Below are positions 27,480 to 39,627 of a stretch of 64,000 bases of DNA, in pieces. The notes under the pieces are model-generated. The model saw only the letters and a list, made by a program, of their open reading frames with translations, did not search any database and was not told the DNA's origin. The stretch lies in the NCBI RefSeq assembly GCF_050296195.1, contig NZ_JBNKRB010000062.1; one strand, given 5' to 3'. Position 1 is the first letter of the stretch; each line of letters starts with the position of its first letter. The position numbers and the translations under genes were made by a program. The DNA comes from Gynuella sp050296195. Lineage in GTDB: Bacteria; Pseudomonadota; Gammaproteobacteria; Pseudomonadales; Natronospirillaceae.

Positions 27480-28078
27480 CAAACAACCTTTCTGGACTGT
27501 AACGCATGATGCAGGGTATGACCATCAACCTGATCAAGTTCTGCCCCCATCGGAATACCATGAGCGAGCCGGGTGATTTTAATCGCGTTATCACCCAGTT
27601 TCTGGCGTATATAGTGGGCGGTTGCTTCACCTTCCACGGTTGGGCTGGTCGCCAGTATCAACTCTTCGACCTGTCGCTGCTCGATCTGTTCAAATAACAA
27701 ATGCAGCCCTATCTCCTCCGGACCAATACCATCAATAGGAGAAAGATGTCCCATTAGTACGAAGTAAACACCCTCATAAATGCCAGTACTTTCAATTGCG
27801 CTCAGGTTGGCTGGTGTTTCAACCACACAGATTTGTTGCTGGTTCCTCAGCTCATCACTGCATATATGACAAATATCAGCTTCGCACAGTAATCGGCACT
27901 GCTGACAATGGGAAACCCCGGAAAGGGTATTCCGTAACTGATCAGCCAATCGCAGCGCACCATCACGATCACGTTCAAGCAGATGCAGCGCCATACGCTG
28001 GGCAGACTTCAGACCCACACCTGGTAATACCCGCAGCGCCTGAATCAGTTTTTCGGTAAGAGGACTATAGGTGGCCAT
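27479..28078 (-). CDS. recR: Recombination mediator RecR
   Basis: 199 residues: helix-hairpin-helix LPGVGLKSAQRMALHLL, the C4 zinc finger CQQCRLLCEADICHIC, and a Toprim segment ICVVETPANLSAIESTG followed by LGGxxSP-like MGHLSPIDGIGP. It loads RecA at gaps with RecFO. Its start overlaps the ybaB stop by one base. Confidence 0.97.
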   Translation of the reverse strand: MATYSPLTEKLIQALRVLPGVGLKSAQRMALHLLERDRDGALRLADQLRNTLSGVSHCQQCRLLCEADICHICSDELRNQQQICVVETPANLSAIESTGIYEGVYFVLMGHLSPIDGIGPEEIGLHLLFEQIEQRQVEELILATSPTVEGEATAHYIRQKLGDNAIKITRLAHGIPMGAELDQVDGHTLHHALQSRKVV

Positions 28079-28404
28079 TAGAACGGAAACTTCATTCCCG
28101 GAGGTAGCTGCATTCCCTCAGTCATGGACGACATTTGGTCACGACTGTTCTCTTCTATCTTGCGAACTGCGTCATTGACCGCAGCAGCCAGCAGATCTTC
28201 AATTAATTCCTTATCTTCTGACATCAGGCTCTGGTCCAGTTCAACTTTTTTGACATCGTGACGTCCGGTCATCACCACTTTTACCAACCCGGCACCAGCT
28301 TCACCTGTCACTTCTGCATTGGCCAGTTCTTCCTGAGCCTTCTGCATTTGCTCCTGCATCTTCTGGGCCTGCTTCATCAGGTTACCCATATTGCCTTTAA
28401 ACAT
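28078..28404 (-). CDS. ybaB: YbaB/EbfC nucleoid-associated protein
   Basis: 108 residues starting MFKGNMGNLMKQAQKMQEQM with a strong AGGAG site upstream. A longer frame to 28530 lacks homology and covers the dnaX end. It is a small dimeric DNA-binding protein. The dnaX-ybaB-recR order is conserved widely. Confidence 0.96.
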   Translation of the reverse strand: MFKGNMGNLMKQAQKMQEQMQKAQEELANAEVTGEAGAGLVKVVMTGRHDVKKVELDQSLMSEDKELIEDLLAAAVNDAVRKIEENSRDQMSSMTEGMQLPPGMKFPF

Positions 28405-28444
28405 AGTAATTCTCCTGAGTCTACGACTTCGTTGACTGTAAATA

Positions 28445-30448
<2,004 letters not shown>

Positions 30449-30591
30449 TAACCGTTTTACCACTGAACAAGTGAGCGCCTATGCTAGCCAGTTCAGCTCG
30501 AATACGCCAGTCGAAAGTCGGCAAAACTGTCGTAACCAATTGATTTATAAGGTATCAGTAAAAATAAAAATGAAGAAAATTGGAGACAGAC

Positions 30592-30686
<95 letters not shown>

Positions 30687-30728
30687 CGCTGCCATAACTG
30701 ACAGGGGATCCCCTGGCGAAGGTCGCGC

Positions 30729-30757
30729 ATTATGCAGATTTAGCCCGCTGGACGCAA
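30729..30757 (-). promoter_or_regulatory. Sigma-70-type promoter of the SRP RNA
   Basis: TTGCGT (30757-30752), a 17-bp spacer and CATAAT (30734-30729). Transcription would begin near 30722, giving a leader of about 36 nt to be removed from the mature 5' end, like the RNase P-processed leader of E. coli 4.5S. Confidence 0.6.
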
Positions 30758-31007
30758 GTGCTTGATTCGCCTTTTGTTTTTTTGAACTTCGTGAGTTATT
30801 TCAAGAACCTGTGATGGCCTGGGAACTGCCGCTTGCGAACCCCATCACGCTCAATAGACGCGAAGCCATAGCTCCAGCAACACAAATGCTTTAACGCCCT
30901 CCTGAACGAGGCCCCTCAAAGCGAGAAACAGTCATTTTTTTCGTCCCAAAGGGCATTTAGTTCTACTTGAGTCGCAATGGTACGGGATGGAAACCTCTGA
31001 TCCTCCC
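30758..31007. other. Intergenic region, about 250 bp, no gene seen
   Basis: Between the SRP RNA promoter and the GH43 terminator. No coding frame, tRNA or clear repeat was recognised. Confidence 0.45.
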
Positions 31008-31049
31008 AAAAACAATAAAGCCCCACAGACTCGCCACTGTCTGCAGGGC
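31008..31049 (-). terminator. Rho-independent terminator of the GH43 gene
   Basis: An 11-bp stem with two wobble pairs (GCCCTGCAGAC / GTCTGTGGGGC, loop of 8) is followed on the minus strand by TTTATTGTTTTT, 40 bp past the stop. Confidence 0.85.
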
Positions 31050-31088
31050 ATGCATTTACAGTACTGAATGTTCAGCTACTACACGAAA

Positions 31089-32558
31089 TCAGGGAATCTC
31101 CTGCCATTTCTGCACGCTGTATCCGTTGCAACTCCACTGTTTGAGGGAAGCGCCGTTGGCATTGTTCCAGTCGTATACATCAAGACATTTTTGACTGTTG
31201 CGATTCTGCAGCTGGAAATAACCATTGCCGGCATCCACTTTTTTCCACTGCTGGTTGTTACCCCCCCAACAATCCCATTGGTTAACATTTGCTCCGTCTT
31301 CGGCACTCTGACCGTAAACATCAAGACAACGATTACTGTGCATGGCTTTCAATTGAAAGTACTGGGAATCCAGACTTTCATACACAAACGCCTGGTTATC
31401 AGCACCGTTACATTCTTGCTGCACCAGATCCACGCCATTAGCAGTACCACCATCGACACTGGTATCGATATTGGCACACTTACCACTGAACGCCGACTTC
31501 AGACTGCTGTATCCGCTGATACCGTTGGCGAAAGGGACACCGAAATTCGGCGTGCCATCGGCGTTCCAGGTAATGACTTTGGCGCGGGTATGGCGGTTGG
31601 GATCATACAGCGGTTCTCCTGAAATATTTTCATAATCACGAGCGTGATAGATCATGATATCGACAGAATCATCCGCTGACCGGGTAAATGAATTATGACC
31701 AGGGCCAAACTGACTGGTAGACGCATTACTGCTAAACACAGGCTCAGGATTCTTGTGCCATGAAGCTGGATTCAACAGGTCTGCATTCTGGTCTGCGGTC
31801 AACAAGCCAAGCTTATAGTTCTTATCCGTTGCACTGGCGGAAAAGGTGACAAAAATGCGTCCGTTTCGTTTCAGGATGGCCGGCCCTTCATTGACGTTAT
31901 GACCAATTTTTTCCCAACTGTATTCGGGTGTCGCAATCATAGTCTGAGTGGAGATATCAATTGTCCACGGGTTGATCATACGGGCAATATACAGGCTGCT
32001 GTTTCCGCCAGGAGGAATTTGTGCCCATAGCAGGTATCTTTGATTGTTGTGCACGAAGGTGGTTGAATCCAGTGCAAAAAAGCGCGACTCATTACCCATG
32101 CCGTCAACTTTGAGTTCACCTTTTTCCGTCCAGCTGCCAGTAAGCGGATTAGTCGCAGTATTTTCCAGCACGTAGATTCGAATATCCCAAATATCATTTG
32201 CTTCCGAAGCCGCGTAGTAGATGTACCATTTACCATCGACCCAGTGCAGCTCAGGTGCCCATACAAAGCCGCTCATCGGTCCACTGTCCGGTTGATTCCA
32301 GGCAGTAACTTCGGTAGCACTGCTCAATCCCTGAATACTGGATGCTCGCCGCAGAATGATCCGGTCATAGTCTGGAACCGAGGCAGTGAAATAGTAGTAG
32401 CCATCGCTGTGTTTATAAACCCACGGATCAGCCCGTTGCAATATCAGCGGATTGGTGAATGTTTCTGCAAAGGTTGCCGTAGATTGCACCGACAACATCA
32501 GCCCAAGAAACAGAGTCAATAATATCTTTTCAACCACGCTTGCAAATTTGAGTGTCAT
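31089..32558 (-). CDS. Secreted GH43-type glycoside hydrolase with ricin-type lectin domain
   Basis: 489 residues from ATG 32558 (the frame continues upstream without homology). Signal peptide 1-31 (TATFAE). The five-bladed propeller of GH43 shows the base aspartate in LILQRADPWVYKH, the pKa modulator in SGFVWAPELHW and the proton donor in NVNEGPAILKRNG. From about 365 comes a ricin B/CBM13 trefoil with QxW repeats (NQAFVYE, NNQQWKK, VQKWQ). Likely acts on arabinan or arabinoxylan outside the cell. Own terminator. Confidence 0.9.
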   Translation of the reverse strand: MTLKFASVVEKILLTLFLGLMLSVQSTATFAETFTNPLILQRADPWVYKHSDGYYYFTASVPDYDRIILRRASSIQGLSSATEVTAWNQPDSGPMSGFVWAPELHWVDGKWYIYYAASEANDIWDIRIYVLENTATNPLTGSWTEKGELKVDGMGNESRFFALDSTTFVHNNQRYLLWAQIPPGGNSSLYIARMINPWTIDISTQTMIATPEYSWEKIGHNVNEGPAILKRNGRIFVTFSASATDKNYKLGLLTADQNADLLNPASWHKNPEPVFSSNASTSQFGPGHNSFTRSADDSVDIMIYHARDYENISGEPLYDPNRHTRAKVITWNADGTPNFGVPFANGISGYSSLKSAFSGKCANIDTSVDGGTANGVDLVQQECNGADNQAFVYESLDSQYFQLKAMHSNRCLDVYGQSAEDGANVNQWDCWGGNNQQWKKVDAGNGYFQLQNRNSQKCLDVYDWNNANGASLKQWSCNGYSVQKWQEIP

Positions 32559-33092
32559 AAATTTTCTCACTTGCTTGTCTGAATTCACAAAACCTGAAGC
32601 GCTATAGGATCTTGGGGTAGCGGATAAATGAAGATGCACACGACAATACATAAACCCACAAATAAAATAATAGGTCTCTGCCAGGATATCACCCACACCG
32701 CTTAAGCCGGACAAAAGTAATACATCAAGATAAAAAACATCAAGATGACAAGACCGGAGAAAAACCCTAAAAATCCATACAGCACATCAATTTTTTATTG
32801 TTGTTATCTTGACTGCCATTTCTGATACCAGATCCAAAAATAGCGGTAATCAAAAGGACAAGATGCTTTATGTATAATCAAGGCATTCTGACATTAAAAC
32901 CATGCATCGACAGAATAGCCACTATATACATATTCATAGCACTAAATTGTCAACGGTAGGATAAAAGGCTGACCCGCCCACTCTCTGTCCGACGAATAAA
33001 TCTGCATATAGTGAGCATTGCTGTCACAAATACCTTTAATCTCCACTCTCCTGACCTTAAAATCGCCCACCACAGTTCAATCAGAGTTTTTC
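32559..33092. other. Divergent intergenic region, 534 bp
   Basis: Between GH43 and queE. AT-rich middle, no gene found. It should hold the promoters of both genes; none is clear. No PreQ1 riboswitch was recognised before queE. Confidence 0.45.
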
Positions 33093-33743
33093 ATGTACAG
33101 CATTAAAGAGATGTTCTACTCACTTCAAGGTGAAGGGGCACATACCGGCCGGCCGGCCATTTTTCTACGTTTTAGCGGCTGCAACCTTTGGAGCGGCCAG
33201 GAAAAGCATCGCAGTGAGGCGATTTGCCAATTCTGCGATACGGATTTTATCGGAACCGATGGCCAGAAGGGTGGCAAGTTCAAAGACGCCACAACACTGG
33301 CCGACACGGTATTGCAGCTCTGGCCAGCAGATCAACAAAACCGTTATATTATCTGCACAGGAGGAGAACCGGCATTACAGCTGGATACTGAGTTGATTGT
33401 GGCACTCAAAGACCTGGGGTTTGAGATTGGCATAGAAACCAATGGCACTCTGCCGCTACCGGAAGGGATTGACTGGATCTGCGTCAGCCCAAAAGGGCGC
33501 TCTACGGTCGTTGTCAAACAATGCCACGAGCTGAAATTGGTCTATCCACAAGCTGATGCCATGCCAGATCGGTTTACGGATATCGATGCCGGCGTTCGTT
33601 ATCTGTCCCCTAAAAACCCATATAACACCGATCACCTTATCATTTCGGAACAGAGTTCGACCCAGGCCTGCATTCAATACTGCCTGACACATCCGCAATG
33701 GCGGTTGTGTCTGCAGACCCATAAAATTTTAAAAATCGACTGA
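33093..33743 (+). CDS. queE: 7-carboxy-7-deazaguanine synthase
   Basis: 216 residues. Radical-SAM enzyme making CDG in the queuosine (7-deazaguanine) pathway. The cluster motif is the expanded C-x14-C-x2-C form (GC-NLWSGQEKHRSEAI-CQFC), seen in the proteobacterial QueE subclass. Other marks are YSLQGEGAHTGRPAIFLRF and CTGGEPALQLD. The start at 33093 gives MYSIKEMFYS; the upstream frame from 33018 has no homology. No other queuosine genes are in the window. Confidence 0.95.
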   Translation: MYSIKEMFYSLQGEGAHTGRPAIFLRFSGCNLWSGQEKHRSEAICQFCDTDFIGTDGQKGGKFKDATTLADTVLQLWPADQQNRYIICTGGEPALQLDTELIVALKDLGFEIGIETNGTLPLPEGIDWICVSPKGRSTVVVKQCHELKLVYPQADAMPDRFTDIDAGVRYLSPKNPYNTDHLIISEQSSTQACIQYCLTHPQWRLCLQTHKILKID

Positions 33744-33773
33744 TTTTCTGATTAGACAGATGAATAGCACGGC

Positions 33774-33804
33774 TATCAAAGAGATCGTTCTGATCTCTTT
33801 GATA
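33774..33804. terminator. Perfect 13-bp hairpin after queE
   Basis: TATCAAAGAGATC, a 5-base loop and GATCTCTTTGATA, between the convergent queE and DUF748 genes. There is no T-run, so it may act in both directions or as a processing hairpin. Confidence 0.55.
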
Positions 33805-33943
33805 ATCAGGCCGAGACTCGACAGGCTCATTCGAAATCTTGTTGAACACCATGTGCCTTACAAGCTTTCTGCCAATGCAATTTCTTCTGAGCACAATTCT
33901 GTTAACCCAGTAAAAATATCCTCTCAATGTACAGATGATCGGA

Positions 33944-36343
33944 TCAATTCACAGACAACAATTCCAACCGTGACAGGTTACCGGCTTTGACATCTGTTCT
34001 GGCGGCACAAAGCAAGAGCCTGGCTGATTCAATCTCTGGTGACTCCAGTACCCGTGCTTTAAAAGCAGTAGCGCGATTATTGGCCAGAGTCAAAAGCTGG
34101 TCAGTCTGTTGTTCAGTCAGTGGGGCTTCGGCACCAATATCGGCCGGAATAACAACCGGACATATTTTCACCCGCAAACCTGGTTTATCCATCATCAATC
34201 GGCTCAACTGGTCAACAAATAGCTGCTGTGATTCACCCACCTCAACCTGTGCAGTCTCATATGGCAGATCCTCAAAACGCACTTTCAGCGCATAAGATCC
34301 AGCCGCCATAGAGACCTTGACTACCTGCGCGTAAGGGACAAAAGTATTGATCAGATAATTTCTGGTTTGCATCATAACGGCTTTTTTAACGACCAGCCCC
34401 AAAATATACTGCACACCAAAACTGGGGTCTTCAAGATCTCCTTTCACGGGAACCTTCAAGTGAATATCACCATGTCGGTCCTTGAGCATTCCCAAAGCCA
34501 CGTTCAGGGGAACGGCAGTTTGTCCAATAATATTGGTTTCTTCAGATTGATTCTGGCTGGCGGTAAAATCCGCACCTCTGATCGTCACATCCGCAACTGA
34601 GTCAATTTTTGATGCCCGAATAGTCCCATTGAAGTCTGTATCCAGTTGTCCAGCTTTAAATTCAAAGTCCAGGGCTTTAGCCAGATAGCTACGAACATCC
34701 GGTAACGAAAACTCCGCTATGTGTGCCTGAATATTCGCATTAACATCATCCCCGAAAGGCTGCACATCGCCATTTACGGCAAAGTTGAAGTAGCTGTCAT
34801 CCTTTAATTCCAATGCATAATCAATATATTGCTCGGTATTCTGCATATCGATATTGGTTATGGACAAGCGGGTTACTTCAAGACGCTTTTTAAACGCTGG
34901 ATGCTGGTTGCCGTCTTCAATCTCTATCTGCCAGGGTTGAGAATTTTCTATTTTCCCAATTCGAACGCCCGGAACAGGTTCAGCGGCCTGCGCGGCCTCC
35001 GTTTTTTCCGTTTCAAGGACCTCCTCTACTTCAGTGGTTTCCTGCCCAGTCGCTGTGTCACTCAGTTCAACCAGATTTGCGAGTCCTGAATCATTTAAAT
35101 AGACATTGAAACGACTGGCACCAATACCAACATGACCGATGGTCAAAACATTTGAAGCGAACTCGAACGGCGCCAGTTCAAGTTCTTGTATGTCAATCAA
35201 TGCGCTCTTTTTTTGTGCCTCACCATCCTGTTTTGGCGAGGAAAATACGATATCACTGAACATCATGACAGGTGTCTGGTAACTGACATCATTTCCAATC
35301 AGAGAAACTTCCCCCGGTTCCGGTTCAAAACTTCCCAGCGAAGCCAGAATATCATCAGAGGCCGCTGGGCGAATCAGCAGACCAGTCAGAACCGTTTTCA
35401 ACTGTCCCTTCATTTTCATTTCTCCGTCAGCGGGAACCTCCAGCTGCCAATGAGTGAGATTCATCTGCAGATCCTGCATGGAAGCGTTCACATCATTATT
35501 CTGATAACCAAGCTCGTTTAGACCTAGCATAACCTTTGAGTCAGTCAGATTCAGAGCCTGGGCACTCTGATGAATGTTTGCCTCTAGTGCCAGCGCCACC
35601 TCTCCGGCAATCCGATCTGATTGCTGCGGTAGCAGATACTGATAATTCGCCAGATTCAGCTGCTTCAAATTCAGATCAACTTGAGCGGAGAGGTTTTCTG
35701 GTCGATAGTCCACCTCAGCATCAATCGTTAAGCTGGCACCGTTAATTAACAGCCTGCCGGAGATATCCGAACGACCGGCGCTGTTTTGATAACGACTTTG
35801 AGTAATATTCATCTGCTCAATGATTACGGTGTTAACCTGATCCAGATAAGTAAAAGACAGCGTTATATTGTTCAATTCAATATCCGGCGCGAGAAACAGC
35901 AGTCCCCCACTTTCTTCATTTTCAACTGTTGTTGACGGTGCAGCAGCCTCCGGTGGTGTATCTGACCCGGTTGTATCAAAATCAAACCCTGCTACAGATA
36001 CCTGCTGCCCGCTATAACTACCGGCTACTGTCAGCCCCTCCATGTAGACCTTGGTTACCTGTACTTCACGAAATAGCATCCGAAACAGGCTGTAGCGAAG
36101 CTCAAGACTCTGCAGCTCCAGCGGGGTTTCCTGTCCTTTGAGTAATTGAAGCTGACGGATATTGATGACAGAACGGAACGGATTTAATCGAATAGCACTA
36201 TCGTCTGTCAGATGAATACCTGATGGCTCTAACAGATGATTCAATGTGACTCTCGAAATCGCTGGAGAGAATATCCAGATCGACAGACAAATCAGTATTA
36301 GCAGCGCAGCAAATAGTATGGAAACTCGTTTTAGCCAAATCAT
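33944..36343 (-). CDS. DUF748 / AsmA-like envelope protein
   Basis: 799 residues. A single N-terminal anchor helix (SILFAALLILICLSIWIFS) is followed by a long beta-rich periplasmic body with AsmA/DUF748 marks: GIHLTDDSAIRLNPFRSVINI, the DUF748 strand LDTDFNGTIRASK, and MLKDRHGDIHLKVPVKGDLEDPSFGVQYILG. A low-complexity Glu/Thr linker lies near 435-460. Such proteins are linked to inter-membrane lipid transport or outer-membrane assembly; the exact role here is unknown. Confidence 0.87.
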   Translation of the reverse strand: MIWLKRVSILFAALLILICLSIWIFSPAISRVTLNHLLEPSGIHLTDDSAIRLNPFRSVINIRQLQLLKGQETPLELQSLELRYSLFRMLFREVQVTKVYMEGLTVAGSYSGQQVSVAGFDFDTTGSDTPPEAAAPSTTVENEESGGLLFLAPDIELNNITLSFTYLDQVNTVIIEQMNITQSRYQNSAGRSDISGRLLINGASLTIDAEVDYRPENLSAQVDLNLKQLNLANYQYLLPQQSDRIAGEVALALEANIHQSAQALNLTDSKVMLGLNELGYQNNDVNASMQDLQMNLTHWQLEVPADGEMKMKGQLKTVLTGLLIRPAASDDILASLGSFEPEPGEVSLIGNDVSYQTPVMMFSDIVFSSPKQDGEAQKKSALIDIQELELAPFEFASNVLTIGHVGIGASRFNVYLNDSGLANLVELSDTATGQETTEVEEVLETEKTEAAQAAEPVPGVRIGKIENSQPWQIEIEDGNQHPAFKKRLEVTRLSITNIDMQNTEQYIDYALELKDDSYFNFAVNGDVQPFGDDVNANIQAHIAEFSLPDVRSYLAKALDFEFKAGQLDTDFNGTIRASKIDSVADVTIRGADFTASQNQSEETNIIGQTAVPLNVALGMLKDRHGDIHLKVPVKGDLEDPSFGVQYILGLVVKKAVMMQTRNYLINTFVPYAQVVKVSMAAGSYALKVRFEDLPYETAQVEVGESQQLFVDQLSRLMMDKPGLRVKICPVVIPADIGAEAPLTEQQTDQLLTLANNRATAFKARVLESPEIESARLLLCAARTDVKAGNLSRLELLSVN

Positions 36344-36537
36344 TTTTTCTTTCGCGGGTCAGTAGAAGAGGAAATTGTAGCGTCACCTGTATTCATTAAG
36401 ATGACATGCTATCGATCATATCAGCCGCAGCAGAAAAAGACAGCGTGAACCAGGCACCGATTTCAGCGTCTGCGACTTGTTTTTATTTGTCCATTGGCTA
36501 GTCTTCCAGGTTCAAAAATTGGAACGATAAAATAGTC

Positions 36538-37410
36538 ATGACACTTAAGTATTTTCTGTTAGGTATGCCAGTTCTGGTAGCAGTTTCATTTACCAGCTGC
36601 CAGGAAATTAATAATGTTGATGAGCAGACATCGGACCAGACGGAGGACTCTAGTAACCAGGAATCTTCCAAAGACCCGTCATGGTATAAACCTGCTGTCG
36701 GCGTGCGCTGGCAGTGGCAATTACAGAAAACCCTGGATATAAACTATAACGTCGATATTTATGATATCGACCTGTTCGATACCAGCAAAGAGACCATAGC
36801 CACACTGCAAAGTACTGGGAAAAAAGTCATCTGTTACTTCTCTGCAGGATCCTATGAAGACTGGCGCGACGATGAAAATCAGTTCAACGAAGCAGATAAA
36901 GGCGCCAAGCTGGATGATTGGGAGGGTGAGCGCTGGCTGGATATTCGCTCCAGCAATGTCCGTCGTATCATGACTAAGCGGCTTGATCTGGCAAAAGAAA
37001 AAGGCTGTGACGGCGTTGAGCCAGATAACATGGATGGTTATCAAAACAATCCCGGCTTCAATCTGACAGCCAACGACCAATTGGATTACAACCGGTTTAT
37101 CGCCACTGAATCCCATCAACGTCTATTATCCGTTGGCTTGAAAAATGATCTTGATCAGGTAGCGAAACTGGTGAGTTATTTCGATTTTTCAGTGAACGAG
37201 CAATGCTTCGAATATGATGAGTGTGATCTGTTGAAGCCATTTATTGATGCCGGAAAACCGGTTCTGAATGCGGAATACAATAGTAAGTATCGCAACAATA
37301 CTAATACTCGCAACAACCTGTGCAACCAGTCAGTCAACATGCAGTTCAGCACACTGATATTGCCAATTGCGCTGGATGACAGTTATAGAGACAGCTGTCT
37401 TACCCCTTAA
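36538..37410 (+). CDS. GH114-type lipoprotein (endo-alpha-1,4-polygalactosaminidase family)
   Basis: 290 residues. Lipoprotein signal with lipobox FTSC-Q (Cys21), then an acidic/Ser linker. The TIM barrel begins WQWQLQ and shows VICYFSAGSYEDWR, WLDIRSSNVRRIM, CDGVEPDNMDGY (catalytic acidic residues) and VNEQCFEYDEC. The family hydrolyses galactosaminogalactan-type polymers; in bacteria it often sits near exopolysaccharide genes. Here it stands divergent from DUF748. Confidence 0.88.
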   Translation: MTLKYFLLGMPVLVAVSFTSCQEINNVDEQTSDQTEDSSNQESSKDPSWYKPAVGVRWQWQLQKTLDINYNVDIYDIDLFDTSKETIATLQSTGKKVICYFSAGSYEDWRDDENQFNEADKGAKLDDWEGERWLDIRSSNVRRIMTKRLDLAKEKGCDGVEPDNMDGYQNNPGFNLTANDQLDYNRFIATESHQRLLSVGLKNDLDQVAKLVSYFDFSVNEQCFEYDECDLLKPFIDAGKPVLNAEYNSKYRNNTNTRNNLCNQSVNMQFSTLILPIALDDSYRDSCLTP

Positions 37411-37445
37411 TAACTTTGTATTCTCAGGTCTTCGCGACCAAGACA

Positions 37446-37470
37446 GCCGGGAACCTAAGGTTCCCGGCTA
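37446..37470. terminator. Bidirectional hairpin between GH114 and the SQR-like gene
   Basis: Perfect 11-bp stem AGCCGGGAACC / GGTTCCCGGCT with a 3-base loop, between convergent genes. The T-run is weak in both directions. Confidence 0.65.
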
Positions 37471-37498
37471 CTACAATCAAATACAAGTAGTCCCAGGG

Positions 37499-38782
37499 TT
37501 AATGGTTTTGAGGATCTTTAAGCTTCACGATACCTAAAGATTTCAAAATCATCCGTTCATATAACGGTTCACTGACACCGGTACGGACTTTTCTCAAGAA
37601 ATATTTCTCAAACGCAACTTTGGCCACATGCACCCATTTCCCGCTTTTCATCCAGTTCACATTTCTTGGAGGAATTTGCGGCATGGCAACAAACGCTACG
37701 CCAGTATCCCCCATATCCGCCAGACAAATTGCATTCCAGGTGGCTTTGGCTTTCTCCGGTTTATCGTCCAGTCGGGCACGTATATTATGTGCCGTTGCTG
37801 TCACCATGCTCTCAATCATAAAGCCGGTCTTCGGCACACCGGTGGGTACAGGTGTTGGTTTTTTAGGAGCAATAGCCACCGCCACCCCGATTCCCCAAAT
37901 ATTCCGATAGGTCGGATTGCATTGGTGCTCATCGATGATGACAAAGCCTCTTGGGTTAACCAGTCCCTCTATCCCTTTCAAAGCATCGATACCGGTAAAA
38001 GCCGGTAACATCATGGAGTACCCAAAAGGCAACTCATGACGTTTTTTCTCCTGCCCAGTGTCATCACACTCGATGACATACATGATGCCATCTTCAACTT
38101 TCTCAACTTTGGCATTACAGATCCAATCAATATGGCGACTGCGTAGCTCGGACTCCATCATAGTCTTACTATCGCCAACACCGTCCAAACCCAAATGGCC
38201 AATATAAGGCTCTGGAGTGACAAACGTCATGGGCACCTGATCACGCATTTTTCGATCACGTAGATCCTTATCCATAATAAAGGCAAATTCATACGCCGGT
38301 CCAAAGCAGGAGGCTCCTTGTACTGCTCCAACGACTATTGGCCCGGGTTGCTCGACAAATTTCAGCCATTCATCCCGTGCGGCCTCGGCATGATCTACAT
38401 GACAGACAGATTGGGTATAGCCCTCTGGTCCCAAACCTGGGATTTCGTCAAATGCGAGTCGTGGACCGGTTGAAATAATCAAATGGTCATAACTGACGGT
38501 TGCACCGGTATTCAGTTCTATCAGATTCTGCTCGGGCACAATTCTTATTACGCTGGCAACGATCAGTTCTACTTTACGTTTTTTAAGCGGTCCTGCCAGC
38601 GGTACGGTAATTTCCTCTCGTTTTCGCCAGTTAACTGCTATCCAGGGATTGGAAGGAACAAAGTGAAAATAATCCTTGTCACTGATCATGATTACCTGAT
38701 CTTTTGATCCGACAATATCTTTCATTTCAAATGCCATGGGCATTCCGCCCAGACCAGCACCGATAATTACAATAGCCGCCAT
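37499..38782 (-). CDS. FAD-dependent oxidoreductase, sulfide:quinone oxidoreductase-like
   Basis: 427 residues. FAD fold GAGLGG at 8-13, IMISDKDYFHFVPSNPWIAV, YDHLIISTGPRLAFDEIPG and a conserved cysteine in GASCFGPAYEFAFI at the place of the SQR redox cysteine; QCNPTYRNIWGIGVAVA closes the FAD site. It probably oxidises sulfide or a related donor and reduces quinone at the membrane. An NDH-2-like activity is the alternative. Isolated gene. Confidence 0.82.
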   Translation of the reverse strand: MAAIVIIGAGLGGMPMAFEMKDIVGSKDQVIMISDKDYFHFVPSNPWIAVNWRKREEITVPLAGPLKKRKVELIVASVIRIVPEQNLIELNTGATVSYDHLIISTGPRLAFDEIPGLGPEGYTQSVCHVDHAEAARDEWLKFVEQPGPIVVGAVQGASCFGPAYEFAFIMDKDLRDRKMRDQVPMTFVTPEPYIGHLGLDGVGDSKTMMESELRSRHIDWICNAKVEKVEDGIMYVIECDDTGQEKKRHELPFGYSMMLPAFTGIDALKGIEGLVNPRGFVIIDEHQCNPTYRNIWGIGVAVAIAPKKPTPVPTGVPKTGFMIESMVTATAHNIRARLDDKPEKAKATWNAICLADMGDTGVAFVAMPQIPPRNVNWMKSGKWVHVAKVAFEKYFLRKVRTGVSEPLYERMILKSLGIVKLKDPQNH

Positions 38783-39078
38783 TACCTCTCTCCTTTTTTC
38801 AAAATTGTTATGGTTATTAATGATGGGAGAACAACCGAGTTTCAGTGTAGATCAATTTAATAAACAATAATTTAGAATTAACTAATATAAAAAGCAATGA
38901 AAAATATAGATACTTACAAAATTGAACGTCCAATAAATTCATTTACGCATGATAAAAAACAACGGAGATAGACCAAAAACCCCAGATACAGTCGGGAGAA
39001 TCAGCACATATGATACATCTCGCATACAGAGATCAGCATTGGAAAGTAAAAACAAAGGGAAGGTATATTATAACAGCT
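38783..39078. other. AT-rich intergenic region, about 300 bp
   Basis: Upstream of the SQR-like gene and downstream of the MvaT/H-NS-type gene's terminator. No gene or repeat seen; it probably holds the SQR-like promoter. Confidence 0.45.
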
Positions 39079-39104
39079 AAAAAAAAGGCGCCTATTGGCG
39101 CCCC
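39079..39104 (-). terminator. Rho-independent terminator of the MvaT/H-NS-like gene
   Basis: GGCGCC-tatt-GGCGCC stem read on the minus strand and followed by eight Ts, 12 bp after the stop. Confidence 0.92.
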
Positions 39105-39116
39105 TTTCTACAGATT

Positions 39117-39608
39117 TTAGTCCTGCTTCCAGGCTACCACGGTTTCGTAGCCATATTCATCAAGCCAGGCATCCAGCTCTTTTGGATTACGGCGTTTTTT
39201 CTCAACTGTCTGTTGAGTATGAGGATTGGTATACATACCAATTTCCAGTTTGGGCTGTTCTTTTTTTACGACAACCGCCTTTTTTCCGCCTTTAGCAGAC
39301 TTACGTTTTCCAGAAACAAGACCATTTTCACGCGCATAAAGCTTGCCCATCAGCTCTTTAATTTCATGGAAACTACCTGGTTGGATCGCTTCACCAGACA
39401 GTTTTTCAAGCCATTTGTAGATATCCACGCTTTTTAGCAAAAACAGGTCATATTCGGTCAGACCGTATTCATCAAAAATACGCTGCAGAGCTTCGTCAAA
39501 GGCGTTAAACCCTTCTTCCCGCCTAAGCGCTTCCTGCTTCCTGCGTTCCAGTTCTTCAATATTTTTTTTCAGTTCCTGAATCTGCTTATCGTAATCGACG
39601 TCGATCAT
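39117..39608 (-). CDS. MvaT/H-NS-type nucleoid protein
   Basis: 163 residues. An N-terminal coiled coil (KQIQELKKNIEELERRKQEALRREE) for oligomerisation, a Lys-rich linker (SGKRKSAKGGKKAVVVKK, about 98-116) and a C-terminal DNA-binding region MYTNPHTQQTVEKKRRNP followed by LDAWLDEYGYETVVAW. This matches the NPHTGExxETKG...W layout of MvaT rather than the QGR of enteric H-NS. A silencer of AT-rich, foreign DNA is expected. Its strong terminator separates it from the SQR-like gene. Confidence 0.8.
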   Translation of the reverse strand: MIDVDYDKQIQELKKNIEELERRKQEALRREEGFNAFDEALQRIFDEYGLTEYDLFLLKSVDIYKWLEKLSGEAIQPGSFHEIKELMGKLYARENGLVSGKRKSAKGGKKAVVVKKEQPKLEIGMYTNPHTQQTVEKKRRNPKELDAWLDEYGYETVVAWKQD

Positions 39609-39627
39609 ATTCGACTCCTGTATATTC